A DNA stretch of 64,000 nucleotides from Chryseobacterium sp. Leaf201 (GTDB taxonomy: Bacteria > Bacteroidota > Bacteroidia > Flavobacteriales > Weeksellaceae): contig NZ_LMKA01000123.1 in NCBI RefSeq assembly GCF_001421435.1, forward strand, positions 1 through 64,000, written 5' to 3'. A program made the position numbers and the translations under genes. Under the pieces are notes generated by a model. The model did not search any database. It was not told where the DNA came from and saw nothing but the letters and a program-made list of their open reading frames with translations. Shown in pieces: positions 42,239 to 51,256 of the stretch; within the stretch, counting starts at the first letter, position 1, and each line of letters begins with the position of its first letter.

Positions 42239-42401
42239 TATAATTTGTTTAAAATTGATAAGGCAAATGTCTGAAGAAATGAGAATTCCTGCGTAGCCTT
42301 ATTGAGTTTGTATGTAGGCATTTTGACGAATCTCAATGACAAAAACCCATGTCCCGATTCTTTTGCGTATTTTAGTTCTCCATTAACACCAAATAATCAA
42401 T

Positions 42402-42911
42402 ATGAAAAACTCAGTTATCCCATGGTTGACATTTGTATTTATCTGCTGTGCAGCATTAATCCATGCCCAGAAAATTTCTGATGGAGAAACCATTGATGTA
42501 AACGGTATGAAAGTCACGTTTAACATTACCAATAAAGAAAGCATACAGGCAGGCGGGAAAAATTTTGACCGTTACAAAGTTTCGGCATCTGTAAAGAATA
42601 CCTCTGATAAGTCTTATAACATACGGATGTCTTCTTTTCCGCAAATTGTTACCAATATCAATATTGCAGAGCTTGACTGTATTAATGCCACAGGCGCAAA
42701 ACTCACTTCCAAAAAAATCCAGCTGAAAATGAAAGCGCAGATGGTCAATGTTTCTTATTCTGCATATGATAAATCGGGGAAACTTACCTCCTACACCATT
42801 CCTGTAACCGGAAGTTATTATTTTGATGCGGGAGATACCATTAGTGATAATGCTGTGTTTATTGTTCCGCAGGGAGAAAAACCTGATGTAAACGTAAGAA
42901 GCCTCAGATAA
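42402..42911 (+). CDS. Secreted hypothetical beta-rich protein
   Basis: The 169-residue precursor has a signal peptide (about 1-22, ending IHA before QKISDGE) and a mature beta-rich domain resembling an immunoglobulin-like fold (VTFNITNKE, YKVSASVKNTSDKSYNIRM, YTIPVTGSYYFDAGD). No cysteine lipobox. It may be periplasmic or surface-exposed. Function unknown. Confidence 0.75.
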   Translation: MKNSVIPWLTFVFICCAALIHAQKISDGETIDVNGMKVTFNITNKESIQAGGKNFDRYKVSASVKNTSDKSYNIRMSSFPQIVTNINIAELDCINATGAKLTSKKIQLKMKAQMVNVSYSAYDKSGKLTSYTIPVTGSYYFDAGDTISDNAVFIVPQGEKPDVNVRSLR

Positions 42912-42913
42912 AA

Positions 42914-42942
42914 AAATCCTCCGAAAGTTTTTCGGAGGATTT
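42914..42942. terminator. Bidirectional terminator between convergent genes
   Basis: AAATCCTCCGAAA (42914-42926) and TTTCGGAGGATTT (42930-42942) form a 13-bp stem with a 3-nt loop. It has A residues on one side and T on the other, so it serves both the secreted protein gene and the emrB-type gene. Confidence 0.85.
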
Positions 42943-42961
42943 CTGTTAGTATAAGTAAAAT

Positions 42962-44539
42962 TTAGTGCATCGCTTCACTTAAATCGATCTTTTCTTTGCT
43001 TTTCCGTTCCCTGATAAACAGGATAAACGGAATACACACAAGGAAAACCACACCCAGATAAAGGAACACATCCATATAAGACAGTACGGTTGCCTGTTTG
43101 GTTACGGATAAATCCAGTATTTTATATGCGGCATTGGTTGCTGCATCGGGGGTCATTCCTTTTGCCGTGAAACTTGCTTTAAGGCCGTTCAGTCTTTGCT
43201 GGACTGCAAAATCGGTTTCGTCAAGATGGGTAATCAGGTTGACCCTGTATTTCTGACTGGCATTGGCAATAAATGTGGTAATGGCCGCAATCCCGAAAGA
43301 CCCTCCGAGCTGTCTCATCATCCCTGTAAAAGCTGCTCCCTGACCGATTTCCTGCCCTTTCAGTGTACTCAAGGACAGTGAAGTAATCGGGATGAATAAG
43401 AGTCCCAGACCGGCACCCCGCACAATCAGCATCCAGAAGAACGCATCTTTGCTGGTATCCGGTGTCAGGATTTTATACCCCCAGAAACTGTAGATGAAGA
43501 AGATAAACAACCCTAAAGAAACAAGAATCTGTTGTTTTGCTCCTTTTGAGAGTAACCTTCCGATGATCGGCATCATGAAAGCCGTTGTCAGGGCAGCCGG
43601 GATCATCAGGGCTCCTGACTGAAGTGCCGTCCAGCCCAAAATACTCTGCGTATACAGCGGAACAATAAATGTAGAGCCGTACAGGCCGAACCCGAGTACG
43701 AATGACATCACCGTCCCGATTCTCAGGTTTCCGTTCTTAAGTACGCGGAGTTCTACAATCGGGTACTTGAAGGTAAGCTCGCGCCACAGGAACAGTATAA
43801 ATCCTAAAACTGCCGAAATGGTAAACGTAACGATCATTCCGCTTTCAAACCAGTCTTCTTCATGCCCTCTTTCCAGGATAAACTGCAGTGAGCCTACGGT
43901 AATGGCAAGTAAAGCAATCCCGATCCAGTCTACATCCGAAACCTTCCGTTTTTCTGCATATTTCGGGCTCTTTACAAACTGTAAGGTCATCAGAGTAGCT
44001 GCAATCCCAATCGGGATGTTGATATAGAAAATATACGGCCAGCTGAAATTATCAACAATATATCCTCCCAAAGGCGGACCTAAAGTAGGACCGATGATCA
44101 CCCCGAGGCCGTAAATGGCCTGGGCCATGCTTCTTTTTTCAATCGGGTAAGATTCCGTGATGATGGTCTGTGAAGTTACCAGCAGGGCTCCCCCGCCGAT
44201 TCCCTGCATGAGGCGGAAAAACACCAGTTCCCAGATATTCGTCGCATTCCCGCACAGGAAGGAAAAGATGGTAAATATAACAATGGAAGCCGCGAAATAG
44301 TTCCTTCTCCCGAACTGCTGCGAGAGCCAGCTCGTCATCGGTACCACAATTACGTTACCGATTGCGTATGCCGTGATTACCCAGCCTACCTCTGAAAGTG
44401 TGGCTCCAAGGTTCCCTTTCATCTCATTCAGGGCAACATTGACAATGGTGGAGTCCACAATTTCAAGCAGCGCACAAAGGATAGCCGTAATCGTAATGAT
44501 AACTCTCCGTGCTCCGTATTCTACTAATGAATCTTGCAT
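42962..44539 (-). CDS. DHA2-family MFS multidrug efflux permease (EmrB-type)
   Basis: The 525-residue protein has about 14 hydrophobic segments and MFS motifs: VNVALNEMKGNLGATLSEVGW in the first helix region, WLSQQFGRRNYF (motif A), and IIGPTLGPPLGGYIVDNFSW (motif C of drug/H+ antiporters). It forms a tripartite pump with the HlyD-type and TolC-type proteins encoded upstream. Last gene of the tetR-tolC-emrA-emrB operon. Substrates unknown. Confidence 0.93.
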   Translation of the reverse strand: MQDSLVEYGARRVIITITAILCALLEIVDSTIVNVALNEMKGNLGATLSEVGWVITAYAIGNVIVVPMTSWLSQQFGRRNYFAASIVIFTIFSFLCGNATNIWELVFFRLMQGIGGGALLVTSQTIITESYPIEKRSMAQAIYGLGVIIGPTLGPPLGGYIVDNFSWPYIFYINIPIGIAATLMTLQFVKSPKYAEKRKVSDVDWIGIALLAITVGSLQFILERGHEEDWFESGMIVTFTISAVLGFILFLWRELTFKYPIVELRVLKNGNLRIGTVMSFVLGFGLYGSTFIVPLYTQSILGWTALQSGALMIPAALTTAFMMPIIGRLLSKGAKQQILVSLGLFIFFIYSFWGYKILTPDTSKDAFFWMLIVRGAGLGLLFIPITSLSLSTLKGQEIGQGAAFTGMMRQLGGSFGIAAITTFIANASQKYRVNLITHLDETDFAVQQRLNGLKASFTAKGMTPDAATNAAYKILDLSVTKQATVLSYMDVFLYLGVVFLVCIPFILFIRERKSKEKIDLSEAMH

Positions 44540-44661
44540 AGTTTTTAATGTAAAATGTATGTGCGTAAATGTATTGATGAATTAACCGGAGATTCCGGAT
44601 CAGGAAATAATGAATAACCCGGAATCATGAATACACCGTACATTAATACTGGATACGTGTT

Positions 44662-45765
44662 TTATTTAAGGGAGACTTCTGCTTTCACGTTCATTCCTGT
44701 TCTCATTCTTTTTGCTACATTCTTGTCAAGGTTCACAAAATCGATTTTTACAGGAAGCCTCTGCACCACTTTTACGAAATTACCGCTTGCATTGTCCGGA
44801 GGAAGGATGGAGAATGTAGCCCCGGTTGCTGGGGAGAATGAACTTACCACACCCTCGAATTCCCTGTCCGGGAAGGCATCGATTTCGATTTTAACTTTCT
44901 GGCCTTCCACCATTTTATCCACCTGCGTTTCCTTAAAGTTGGCCACTACCCATTTCTGGTCGTTCTTAACCAGGGCAAACAGCTGGGATCCTGCCTGCAG
45001 GTACTGCCCGGCCTGAATCGGAACTTTTCCCACGTATCCGTCTTCAGGAGCAAGAATTACGGTATAGGACAGGTTTAATTTTGCATTTTGCACATCGACT
45101 TCCCTTTGTTTCGCCACGGATCCGGCAACACTGATCTGCTGGGAGCTGGCTGCTGTCTGGGAAGAAGCAATATTAGTCTGCTGGGCAATCTGGTTCCTCT
45201 GGTCCACTAAAACCTGAAGCTGCCGGTCAGCGGTCTGTTTTGCTGCCAGAGCCTGTTCATACTGCTGTTCTGTAATGGAATGGTCTTTTACCAGATTTGC
45301 GTATCTTTTTAAATCCTGGGAAGTTTTCCATACATTTACTTTGGCCGCTTCAATCTGTGCATTGGCTGTGGTAACTGCCGCCTGGGAAGATCCTATATTT
45401 TTAGAAGTTGCCGTAGTGGACGCTTCTGCATTGGAAATGTTGCTTTTTGCCGTTGTTAAAGCAGCTTCAGCCTGCTGAAGGGCCATCTTCTGATCCCTGC
45501 TGTCCAGAATAACCAAGGTATCCCCTTTTTTCACAAACTGGTTATCTTTTACTTTTACCTGGGTAACATAGCCTGAAATTTTAGAAATAACAGGTGACAT
45601 ATTGGATGTAATCTGGGCATCGTCAGTTTCTTCATGAACCTGCCCGTAGGTATAGGCATTGTATCCGTAAATTCCTCCACCGATTAAAACAACCGCCAGG
45701 ATGATCGGGAAAACCAGGCTTTTCTTCTTTTTTGGTTCAGCCGCTTGTGTAGTATTATTTTCCAT
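44662..45765 (-). CDS. HlyD/EmrA-family periplasmic adaptor protein
   Basis: The 367-residue protein has one N-terminal transmembrane helix (about 15-38), a biotinyl/lipoyl-like half (PVISKISGYVTQVKVKDNQFVKKGDTL), a long Ala/Gln-rich coiled coil (about 78-200) and a beta-barrel end (APEDGYVGKVPIQAGQYLQAG, VDKMVEGQKVKIEIDAFPD). It bridges the inner-membrane EmrB-type pump and the outer-membrane TolC-type channel. The operon gap to emrB is 122 bp. Confidence 0.92.
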   Translation of the reverse strand: MENNTTQAAEPKKKKSLVFPIILAVVLIGGGIYGYNAYTYGQVHEETDDAQITSNMSPVISKISGYVTQVKVKDNQFVKKGDTLVILDSRDQKMALQQAEAALTTAKSNISNAEASTTATSKNIGSSQAAVTTANAQIEAAKVNVWKTSQDLKRYANLVKDHSITEQQYEQALAAKQTADRQLQVLVDQRNQIAQQTNIASSQTAASSQQISVAGSVAKQREVDVQNAKLNLSYTVILAPEDGYVGKVPIQAGQYLQAGSQLFALVKNDQKWVVANFKETQVDKMVEGQKVKIEIDAFPDREFEGVVSSFSPATGATFSILPPDNASGNFVKVVQRLPVKIDFVNLDKNVAKRMRTGMNVKAEVSLK

Positions 45766-45785
45766 TTTGGGTATCGTTCTTAATT

Positions 45786-47099
45786 TTATTTGATTGTTAA
45801 AGTTCCTGTTGTCTGTAATAGTTTTCTGTAGGCCAGCGCGGCGTCTGCCTTTGCATTGATTACGCCTACATTGGCAGCAATCTGTGCGGCATCGGCATCC
45901 AGTAATTCCGTCATGGTTGCAAGGCCGTTGTCGTATTTATTTTTGGTGATCCTGTAATTTTCATTTGCCTGCTCTGCAGATTTTTCAAAAACAGCGATTC
46001 TTTTTTTGGAGTAATCCGTATTTTGGTATTCCCTGTTCACATCAAGCTTAATGTTGTCATTCAGCAGCTCATTGTTGGCAGACAGCTGCATTTCCCTTGC
46101 CTGCGACTGCTTCAGCGAAGAGTTTTCTTTCCAGAGATTGGACAGATTATATGAAACCCCCACGCCCACATTCACCGCATTGTAGATGGTTAAGAATTTA
46201 GGAATATCTGCTGCCACATAACCTCCCGTCAGTGCAATGGAAGGCAGGTTTTCAGCTTTTGCCGATTTCGTTCCCAGTGCCGCTGCCTGTCTCTGTTTTT
46301 CCAGGGCCTGAAGGTCTTTGCGGTTTTCCCTGGCCGTACTCAGATAAAAATCAACCGCTTTTACTTCTTCTGCTTCATCAATATAATTCTGGTCCACTTC
46401 AATTTCCGTGCTTTCAGGAAGGCCTAACAGCAAATCCATATTGATATTGGCAATGTTGTAATTGTTTCTGGCTTCCAGCAGCTGCAATTCGATGTTCGAG
46501 GTCTGAAGGTTTGCCTTCAACCGGTCATTTCTGGCAATTACCCCGTTATTTTCAAGCTTGAGGAAAGTTTCGTCCCTTTTTTGGGAAGCGGAAAGGTTTT
46601 CTTCCAGCACTTTAATGGACTGATTTGCTTTGAATAAGTTATTGTACGCTTGGGCAACATTATAAGCAATGTCAACCTTGTTGTTTTCCGTGCTTAATTT
46701 GGAAGCCTCCACCAGGTATTTTGCAGATTCGATGCCGTACTTTATCCTTCCGCCGCTGTATACCGGAACGCTGAGATTGGCAGATCCATAGGCTACCTGA
46801 TGTACTTCAGGGCCGCCCTCCCCGGTTACACCCGGAAGTTTGATGTTGATATTCGGCTTCAGCGGAAGGTACATATAGCTTCCTGAAACTTTCAGTTCCG
46901 GCAGCTTTCTGTTTTTGGCTTCCAGCAGGTCTGCCGTAGCCTCCTCGATCTTCGCGGCATCAATCTTAAGGCTCTTGCTGTTCCGGATGCCCAACTGCAC
47001 GGCTTCGTCAAGAGTAAGTGTTTTTTTCTCCTGAGCATGTATGCTTGCAAAACCCGCAAAGAGGGCCAGTGCAATAACTGAGTTATTCATTCTCTTCAT
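45786..47099 (-). CDS. TolC-family outer membrane efflux protein
   Basis: The 437-residue protein has a signal peptide (about 1-22, ending IHAQ) and two OEP repeats, LTLDEAVQLGIRNSKSLKI opening the first and long helical hairpins throughout (for example QKRDETFLKLENNGVIARND). It forms the exit duct of the EmrAB-type pump. Its ATG lies inside the end of the tetR gene (17-bp overlap), showing operon coupling. Confidence 0.92.
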   Translation of the reverse strand: MKRMNNSVIALALFAGFASIHAQEKKTLTLDEAVQLGIRNSKSLKIDAAKIEEATADLLEAKNRKLPELKVSGSYMYLPLKPNINIKLPGVTGEGGPEVHQVAYGSANLSVPVYSGGRIKYGIESAKYLVEASKLSTENNKVDIAYNVAQAYNNLFKANQSIKVLEENLSASQKRDETFLKLENNGVIARNDRLKANLQTSNIELQLLEARNNYNIANINMDLLLGLPESTEIEVDQNYIDEAEEVKAVDFYLSTARENRKDLQALEKQRQAAALGTKSAKAENLPSIALTGGYVAADIPKFLTIYNAVNVGVGVSYNLSNLWKENSSLKQSQAREMQLSANNELLNDNIKLDVNREYQNTDYSKKRIAVFEKSAEQANENYRITKNKYDNGLATMTELLDADAAQIAANVGVINAKADAALAYRKLLQTTGTLTIK

Positions 47100-47709
47100 A
47101 ACCTAAAAGGTCTTTTAATAAGTATTTTATGTGTGTATTAAGCTCTGTGTAATATTTTTCTTCAAAAACGTCTTCAGCATCTTCATTGTTCAGGAATTCC
47201 TTATACATTTCCTTGCCGTTGGAGGCGTAAAACAGGGTTCCGCTTACCGTGGCATGAATCAGGTAGACCGGCGGGTTTTTCTTGAAAATCCCTTTTTCGA
47301 TACCGCTTTCCACTATTCTTGAATACATGGAAATAAACCCGATTTTGGTCTGCTTCAGAAATTCCACAATCTGCGGGTTCTGTGTATGAAGCTGTTCGCG
47401 CTGCATAATCCTGTAAAAACATTTATGATTCCTTACCCTTCCTGCAAACTGGTCGACAATCTTTTCCAGCTTTTCCCATTCATTAAAATCCGTCCTTTCT
47501 ATAATATCCTTTGAAAAAAACTGTCCTTCATTTACCCTGTACTCCACCAGTTTTTCATAAAGTTTTTCCTTGGAACCGAAATAATAAGAAATCATCGAGA
47601 TATTCACATTGGCCGCTTTTGCAATTTCCCGGGTAGAGGTTCCTTCAAAACCATTTTCGGCAAAAAGCTTTTCGGCAGCAAACAATATATTTTCTTCTTT
47701 TGAAATCAT
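47083..47709 (-). CDS. TetR/AcrR-family repressor of the efflux operon
   Basis: The 208-residue protein has the N-terminal TetR HTH (EENILFAAEKLFAENGFEGTS, TREIAKAANVNISMISYYFGSKEKLYEKL, about residues 4-50) and a C-terminal ligand/dimer domain. It leads the tolC-emrA-emrB operon and a palindrome overlaps its -33 box, so autorepression released by a pump substrate is likely. Confidence 0.93.
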   Translation of the reverse strand: MISKEENILFAAEKLFAENGFEGTSTREIAKAANVNISMISYYFGSKEKLYEKLVEYRVNEGQFFSKDIIERTDFNEWEKLEKIVDQFAGRVRNHKCFYRIMQREQLHTQNPQIVEFLKQTKIGFISMYSRIVESGIEKGIFKKNPPVYLIHATVSGTLFYASNGKEMYKEFLNNEDAEDVFEEKYYTELNTHIKYLLKDLLGYEENE

Positions 47710-47736
47710 TTTTTATATTCTCATTTTTTCAGAGAG

Positions 47737-47767
47737 CAAATTTACGACAGATTTTGCATAAATCAAA
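47737..47767 (-). promoter_or_regulatory. Promoter of the tetR efflux operon
   Basis: Read on the minus strand, TTTG (47767-47764) is followed after 19 bp by TAAATTTG (47744-47737), an exact match to the Bacteroidota consensus. The predicted start leaves about a 20-nt leader. Confidence 0.7.
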
Positions 47768-47776
47768 CGATTGATT
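47761..47776. promoter_or_regulatory. Probable TetR operator overlapping the -33 box
   Basis: AATCAA-ACGA-TTGATT is a dyad with 6-bp arms and is extended by another GATT. It covers the -33 TTTG of the tetR promoter, the right place for autorepression. Confidence 0.55.
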
Positions 47777-47959
47777 GATTTTAATTACAATTTTAATTTT
47801 ATTTTAATATTTTCGTCTATAAGACTGGATGATAGAGTATTAATCTTATTTCTAAGAAATAAAAGATCCGCGATTACAGGAAATAATCGAATCAGTTAAA
47901 GATCAAGTGCGGTTAAATGGTATAAAAGATCTGTTTTATACTTTTCTGATTATCTAAGC

Positions 47960-49078
47960 TTATGAATTTTTATGAATGTACCTTGATAATTTGATTCCCA
48001 GGTCGGTCCAGATGATTTTAGGATTGCCGTTTCTTGTCAGATGCAGATCTGCTGTGCTGATTTCTTCCAGGATGCTTTCAATATTGGCTCCGCTGATAAA
48101 TTTTGAAAAGCCGGCCCAGTTGAAGCCGTTGGCATCTATTTTTTTATATACCAGACCTTCAGACTGATAATTCTGCAATAAAGCGAGCCTGAAAATTTCG
48201 GAGCAGTAGTTCAGGAATGATTTCTGCTTCTCGCGGTTCCATCCGGCGATTTCCCTGGCCCAGAGGATTATGTTTTTTAAGAAAGCGGGCTTTTTCTTCA
48301 CCATGAAGGCATCACGCACCCACTGGATAAAAAGTTTCTCGAATTCGTCGCTTTTGCTCCCTGATTTTAAAAAACGGACGGCATCGTTCAGGTTTCCCTG
48401 AGCCTGATGGATAATCTCGCCTAAGGCAGCATCAGGAACATCAAAGTTCTTTTTAAGATATGCTTCTATATCTTCATCATCAATTCTGGGAACTTCTACG
48501 ATCTGGGTTCTGGAAAGAATGGTCGGGAGCATGTCATTGGTAGATTCCGCAGTTAAAAGGATAACCGTTTTCGCAGGAGGTTCTTCTAAAAATTTCAGGA
48601 ATTTGTTGGAAGCTGCCGTATTCATTTTATCGGCTCTCCAGACAATCAGGATTTTGGTTCCGCCTTCAAAGCTTTTTAAGGAAAACTTCTGGTTCTGGTC
48701 ATCAATTTCATCGGCAGAGATAAAAAGCTGTTTATTTTCAGATTCCAGAAAAGCAGTCCAGTCATTATAGCTGGCGTAAGGAAAATTTAGGACCATTTCC
48801 CTGAAATCCTCAAATTTACTTTTGCTTAAGGAATTTTTGTTATCCGTAAAAACCGGAAAGCTAAAATGTAAATCCAGATGGTTGAGGTGTTCCACTTTCG
48901 AGGCAGCATGCTCATTCTCGCGGCTCAGCACTTCTTTTGCATAGGCCAGAACCACGGGCAGTGTACCGTAGCCTTCCTTCCCTACAAAAAGCTGGGCATG
49001 GCTTACCCTGTTTTCGGCAATACTTTCTTTCAGAAGTTTTTTCAGATTTTCCTGTCCGGCTATGTTCTCCCAATTCAT
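47960..49078 (-). CDS. holB: DNA polymerase III delta' subunit-like clamp loader protein
   Basis: The 372-residue protein begins MNWENIAGQENLKKLLKESI and HAQLFVGKEGYGTLPV, a degenerate P-loop as expected of non-hydrolysing delta', and has ADKMNTAASNKFLKFLEEPP and LPTILSRTQIVEVPR, the SRC-like sensor region. No zinc-cysteine cluster is visible. It helps load the sliding clamp. A TATCTTTG box ends 4 nt before its ATG. Confidence 0.9.
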   Translation of the reverse strand: MNWENIAGQENLKKLLKESIAENRVSHAQLFVGKEGYGTLPVVLAYAKEVLSRENEHAASKVEHLNHLDLHFSFPVFTDNKNSLSKSKFEDFREMVLNFPYASYNDWTAFLESENKQLFISADEIDDQNQKFSLKSFEGGTKILIVWRADKMNTAASNKFLKFLEEPPAKTVILLTAESTNDMLPTILSRTQIVEVPRIDDEDIEAYLKKNFDVPDAALGEIIHQAQGNLNDAVRFLKSGSKSDEFEKLFIQWVRDAFMVKKKPAFLKNIILWAREIAGWNREKQKSFLNYCSEIFRLALLQNYQSEGLVYKKIDANGFNWAGFSKFISGANIESILEEISTADLHLTRNGNPKIIWTDLGIKLSRYIHKNS

Positions 49079-49082
49079 GGCT

Positions 49083-49090
49083 CAAAGATA
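49083..49090 (-). promoter_or_regulatory. -7 box TATCTTTG directly upstream of holB
   Basis: The box is followed by AGCC and then ATG, 4 nt, matching the arrangement before mnmE and murF. Transcription would start at or beside the start codon. No -33 TTTG is seen. Confidence 0.5.
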
Positions 49091-49348
49091 AAGAAATTTG
49101 CGAAAGCTGAAGTTTGCGGAATATGAATTTTGCATCAAAGGGAAACGGTAATTTTTACGGATCCTGTCAAAAGTTAACTGCCCGTCAGCAGCCTGCCTGT
49201 TTAAGACAAATCACTGTAAAAGCCTGTAAGCAAAGCTGATTGATAATCAGCCGGTAGCTATATTCCCCCCTTAACAAACTTTAACCTCTTATAATTTTTA
49301 CAATTCATTAATATTTAAGATATTTGCGCATTATTTTAAAAATAAAGA

Positions 49349-50647
49349 ATGAAAAAAATCTTTGTACTATCATTTATATCAGTTGGGTATTTCCTTAATG
49401 CGCAGAATATAAGCAATTCACCATACGCGACTTACGGAATCGGGGATGTAAAATATGATAATACGATTGAAACCACCTCAATGGGAGGTATATCAACTGC
49501 TTTTATAAGTGATTTTACAAGTAATTTCAACTTTGCAAACCCTGCAAACAATGCTAATTTCGACCTTACCAGTATCAAACTGGAAGCGACAAATGAAAAC
49601 AATTACTTTAAAACAGATTATAACAATACGAAGTCTACCAAACACTCTACGTATTTATCCAATATCTCACTGGCATTCCCTCTGTCTCCAAAGCTGAAAA
49701 TGGGACTTTCCTATCAGCCGTACAGCTCAAAAAGCTACGAGATTCTGCATACTGATGAGCTTAAAGACACAAATGGTGTAGTCTATGCTAACAGGTTCAA
49801 CAGATTCAGAGGCAGCGGAACAATAAACACCGCCCAGATTGCTTTAGGCTATAAAGTGAATGATAAATTAGCAGTAGGTGCAAGAGCCAATTACTATTTC
49901 GGAAACCTTTATGACCTGAATGAACTTGCGCAGTCAAATGCTGAGCTGATCAACGGATACGAAACCAAAAACAGTATCAAGAATTTCAATTTTACGTTAG
50001 GTGCAAGCTACCAGACCCTGAATACCAGTACAGACAGAAAGTTCACTGTTGGTGCCACCACTACTTTCGGGAATACGAGTAACATGACGACCGATTACGT
50101 AAACAGCACGTATTTCTATGGTGACGCAGCACAGACTGTCAAAAGCAATGAGAGCATTATTGAGCGGCAAAGCACAAGTTCTAAAAACCTTCTGCCTCTG
50201 CAGGCTTCCATTGGTGTAGGATACGGTGAAGAAAACAACTGGTTCTTATCTGTACAGGGAGACTATAAAAAAGGAGAAAGCATTGCTTATTTTGGCAACA
50301 CTTTAGATCTTCAGGACTCTTACAGGATTTCTGCCGGAGGATGGTATCTACCGAATTACAACAACTTCAGAAACTATTTGTCAAGAATCGTTTACCGATA
50401 CGGTGCGTTCTATGAAAAAGGAAGCTTAAAGCTGGCCGGACAGAGCATTAATAAGTTCGGGATTTCCGGAGGTGTGCTTCTGCCATTTAAAACCAGCAGC
50501 ATTACCAGGATGAGCGGACTTGAAATCGGTGTTGAACTGGGGAAAAGAGGGACGCTTAAAAACAACCTGATCAACCAGAACTACATCAACCTGAAAGTCG
50601 GTTTCAATTTTGCTGATAAGTGGTTCAGAAAGACTTTATATAACTAA
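49349..50647 (+). CDS. Outer membrane beta-barrel protein
   Basis: The 432-residue precursor has a signal peptide (about 1-18, ending LNAQ) and the layout of PorV/FadL-like or related Bacteroidota barrels: SPYATYGIGDVKYDN, MGGISTAFISDF, FANPANN, then alternating aromatic strands ending NLKVGFNFADKWF. It is followed 1 bp later by the lptC gene, so it may be involved in outer-membrane biogenesis. The exact family is not certain. Confidence 0.8.
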   Translation: MKKIFVLSFISVGYFLNAQNISNSPYATYGIGDVKYDNTIETTSMGGISTAFISDFTSNFNFANPANNANFDLTSIKLEATNENNYFKTDYNNTKSTKHSTYLSNISLAFPLSPKLKMGLSYQPYSSKSYEILHTDELKDTNGVVYANRFNRFRGSGTINTAQIALGYKVNDKLAVGARANYYFGNLYDLNELAQSNAELINGYETKNSIKNFNFTLGASYQTLNTSTDRKFTVGATTTFGNTSNMTTDYVNSTYFYGDAAQTVKSNESIIERQSTSSKNLLPLQASIGVGYGEENNWFLSVQGDYKKGESIAYFGNTLDLQDSYRISAGGWYLPNYNNFRNYLSRIVYRYGAFYEKGSLKLAGQSINKFGISGGVLLPFKTSSITRMSGLEIGVELGKRGTLKNNLINQNYINLKVGFNFADKWFRKTLYN

Positions 50648-50648
50648 G

Positions 50649-51248
50649 ATGTCGTTTTTCAGAAACATATCATTATCATATCAAAAAAATATAGCATGCC
50701 TTTTTAGTTGTGCTATATTTTTTATCACTACTTCCTGTGAAGAAGACCTTACCAAAAACGCAGGCAGACAGAGTAAAAACTTCCCTTCACAGATCATCAA
50801 CAACGCCAATATTATCCAGAGGGATTCCGGTTTTGTCACCATGCGGGCCAAAGCCCCGATTATTGAAAAATATGAATTGATCGACAGCCCTTACACGGTA
50901 GCCAAAAAAGGAATTGACATTCAGTTTTTTGACAAGAAAAAACCGAAAGTTCCCGGAACCATCAAGGCGAAATACGCAAAATTTTACGATTACAAACAGT
51001 TCTACGAAGCCCGGGGCAATGTACGGATTACCACCAATGAAAACCAGCGGTTTGCCATGCAGAGCGTTTTCTGGGACCAGCGTAAAAAACGGATCTACAC
51101 GAAGGATACGGTGTATGTAACCATGGAAGACGGCTCCACGCTGATCGGGGCCCACGGAATGACGGCAAAAGACGATTTTTCTGAGTATGTATTCTACCAG
51201 AATTCCGGAGACTTCACCACAACTAAATTATCTGAAAACAAAAAATAA
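50649..51248 (+). CDS. lptC: LPS export ABC transporter periplasmic protein LptC
   Basis: I choose ATG 50649 (199 residues), 1 bp after the upstream stop; an earlier in-frame start lies inside the barrel gene. The N-terminus has a hydrophobic segment ending in lipobox-like FITTSC. The LptC jelly-roll repeats are visible (GIDIQFFDKKKPKVPGTIKA, FYEARGNVRITTNENQR, DTVYVTMEDGSTLIGAHGMT). It passes lipopolysaccharide from the LptBFG pump to LptA. The anmK gene follows 8 bp later. Confidence 0.88.
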   Translation: MSFFRNISLSYQKNIACLFSCAIFFITTSCEEDLTKNAGRQSKNFPSQIINNANIIQRDSGFVTMRAKAPIIEKYELIDSPYTVAKKGIDIQFFDKKKPKVPGTIKAKYAKFYDYKQFYEARGNVRITTNENQRFAMQSVFWDQRKKRIYTKDTVYVTMEDGSTLIGAHGMTAKDDFSEYVFYQNSGDFTTTKLSENKK

Positions 51249-51256
51249 TCTTATCT

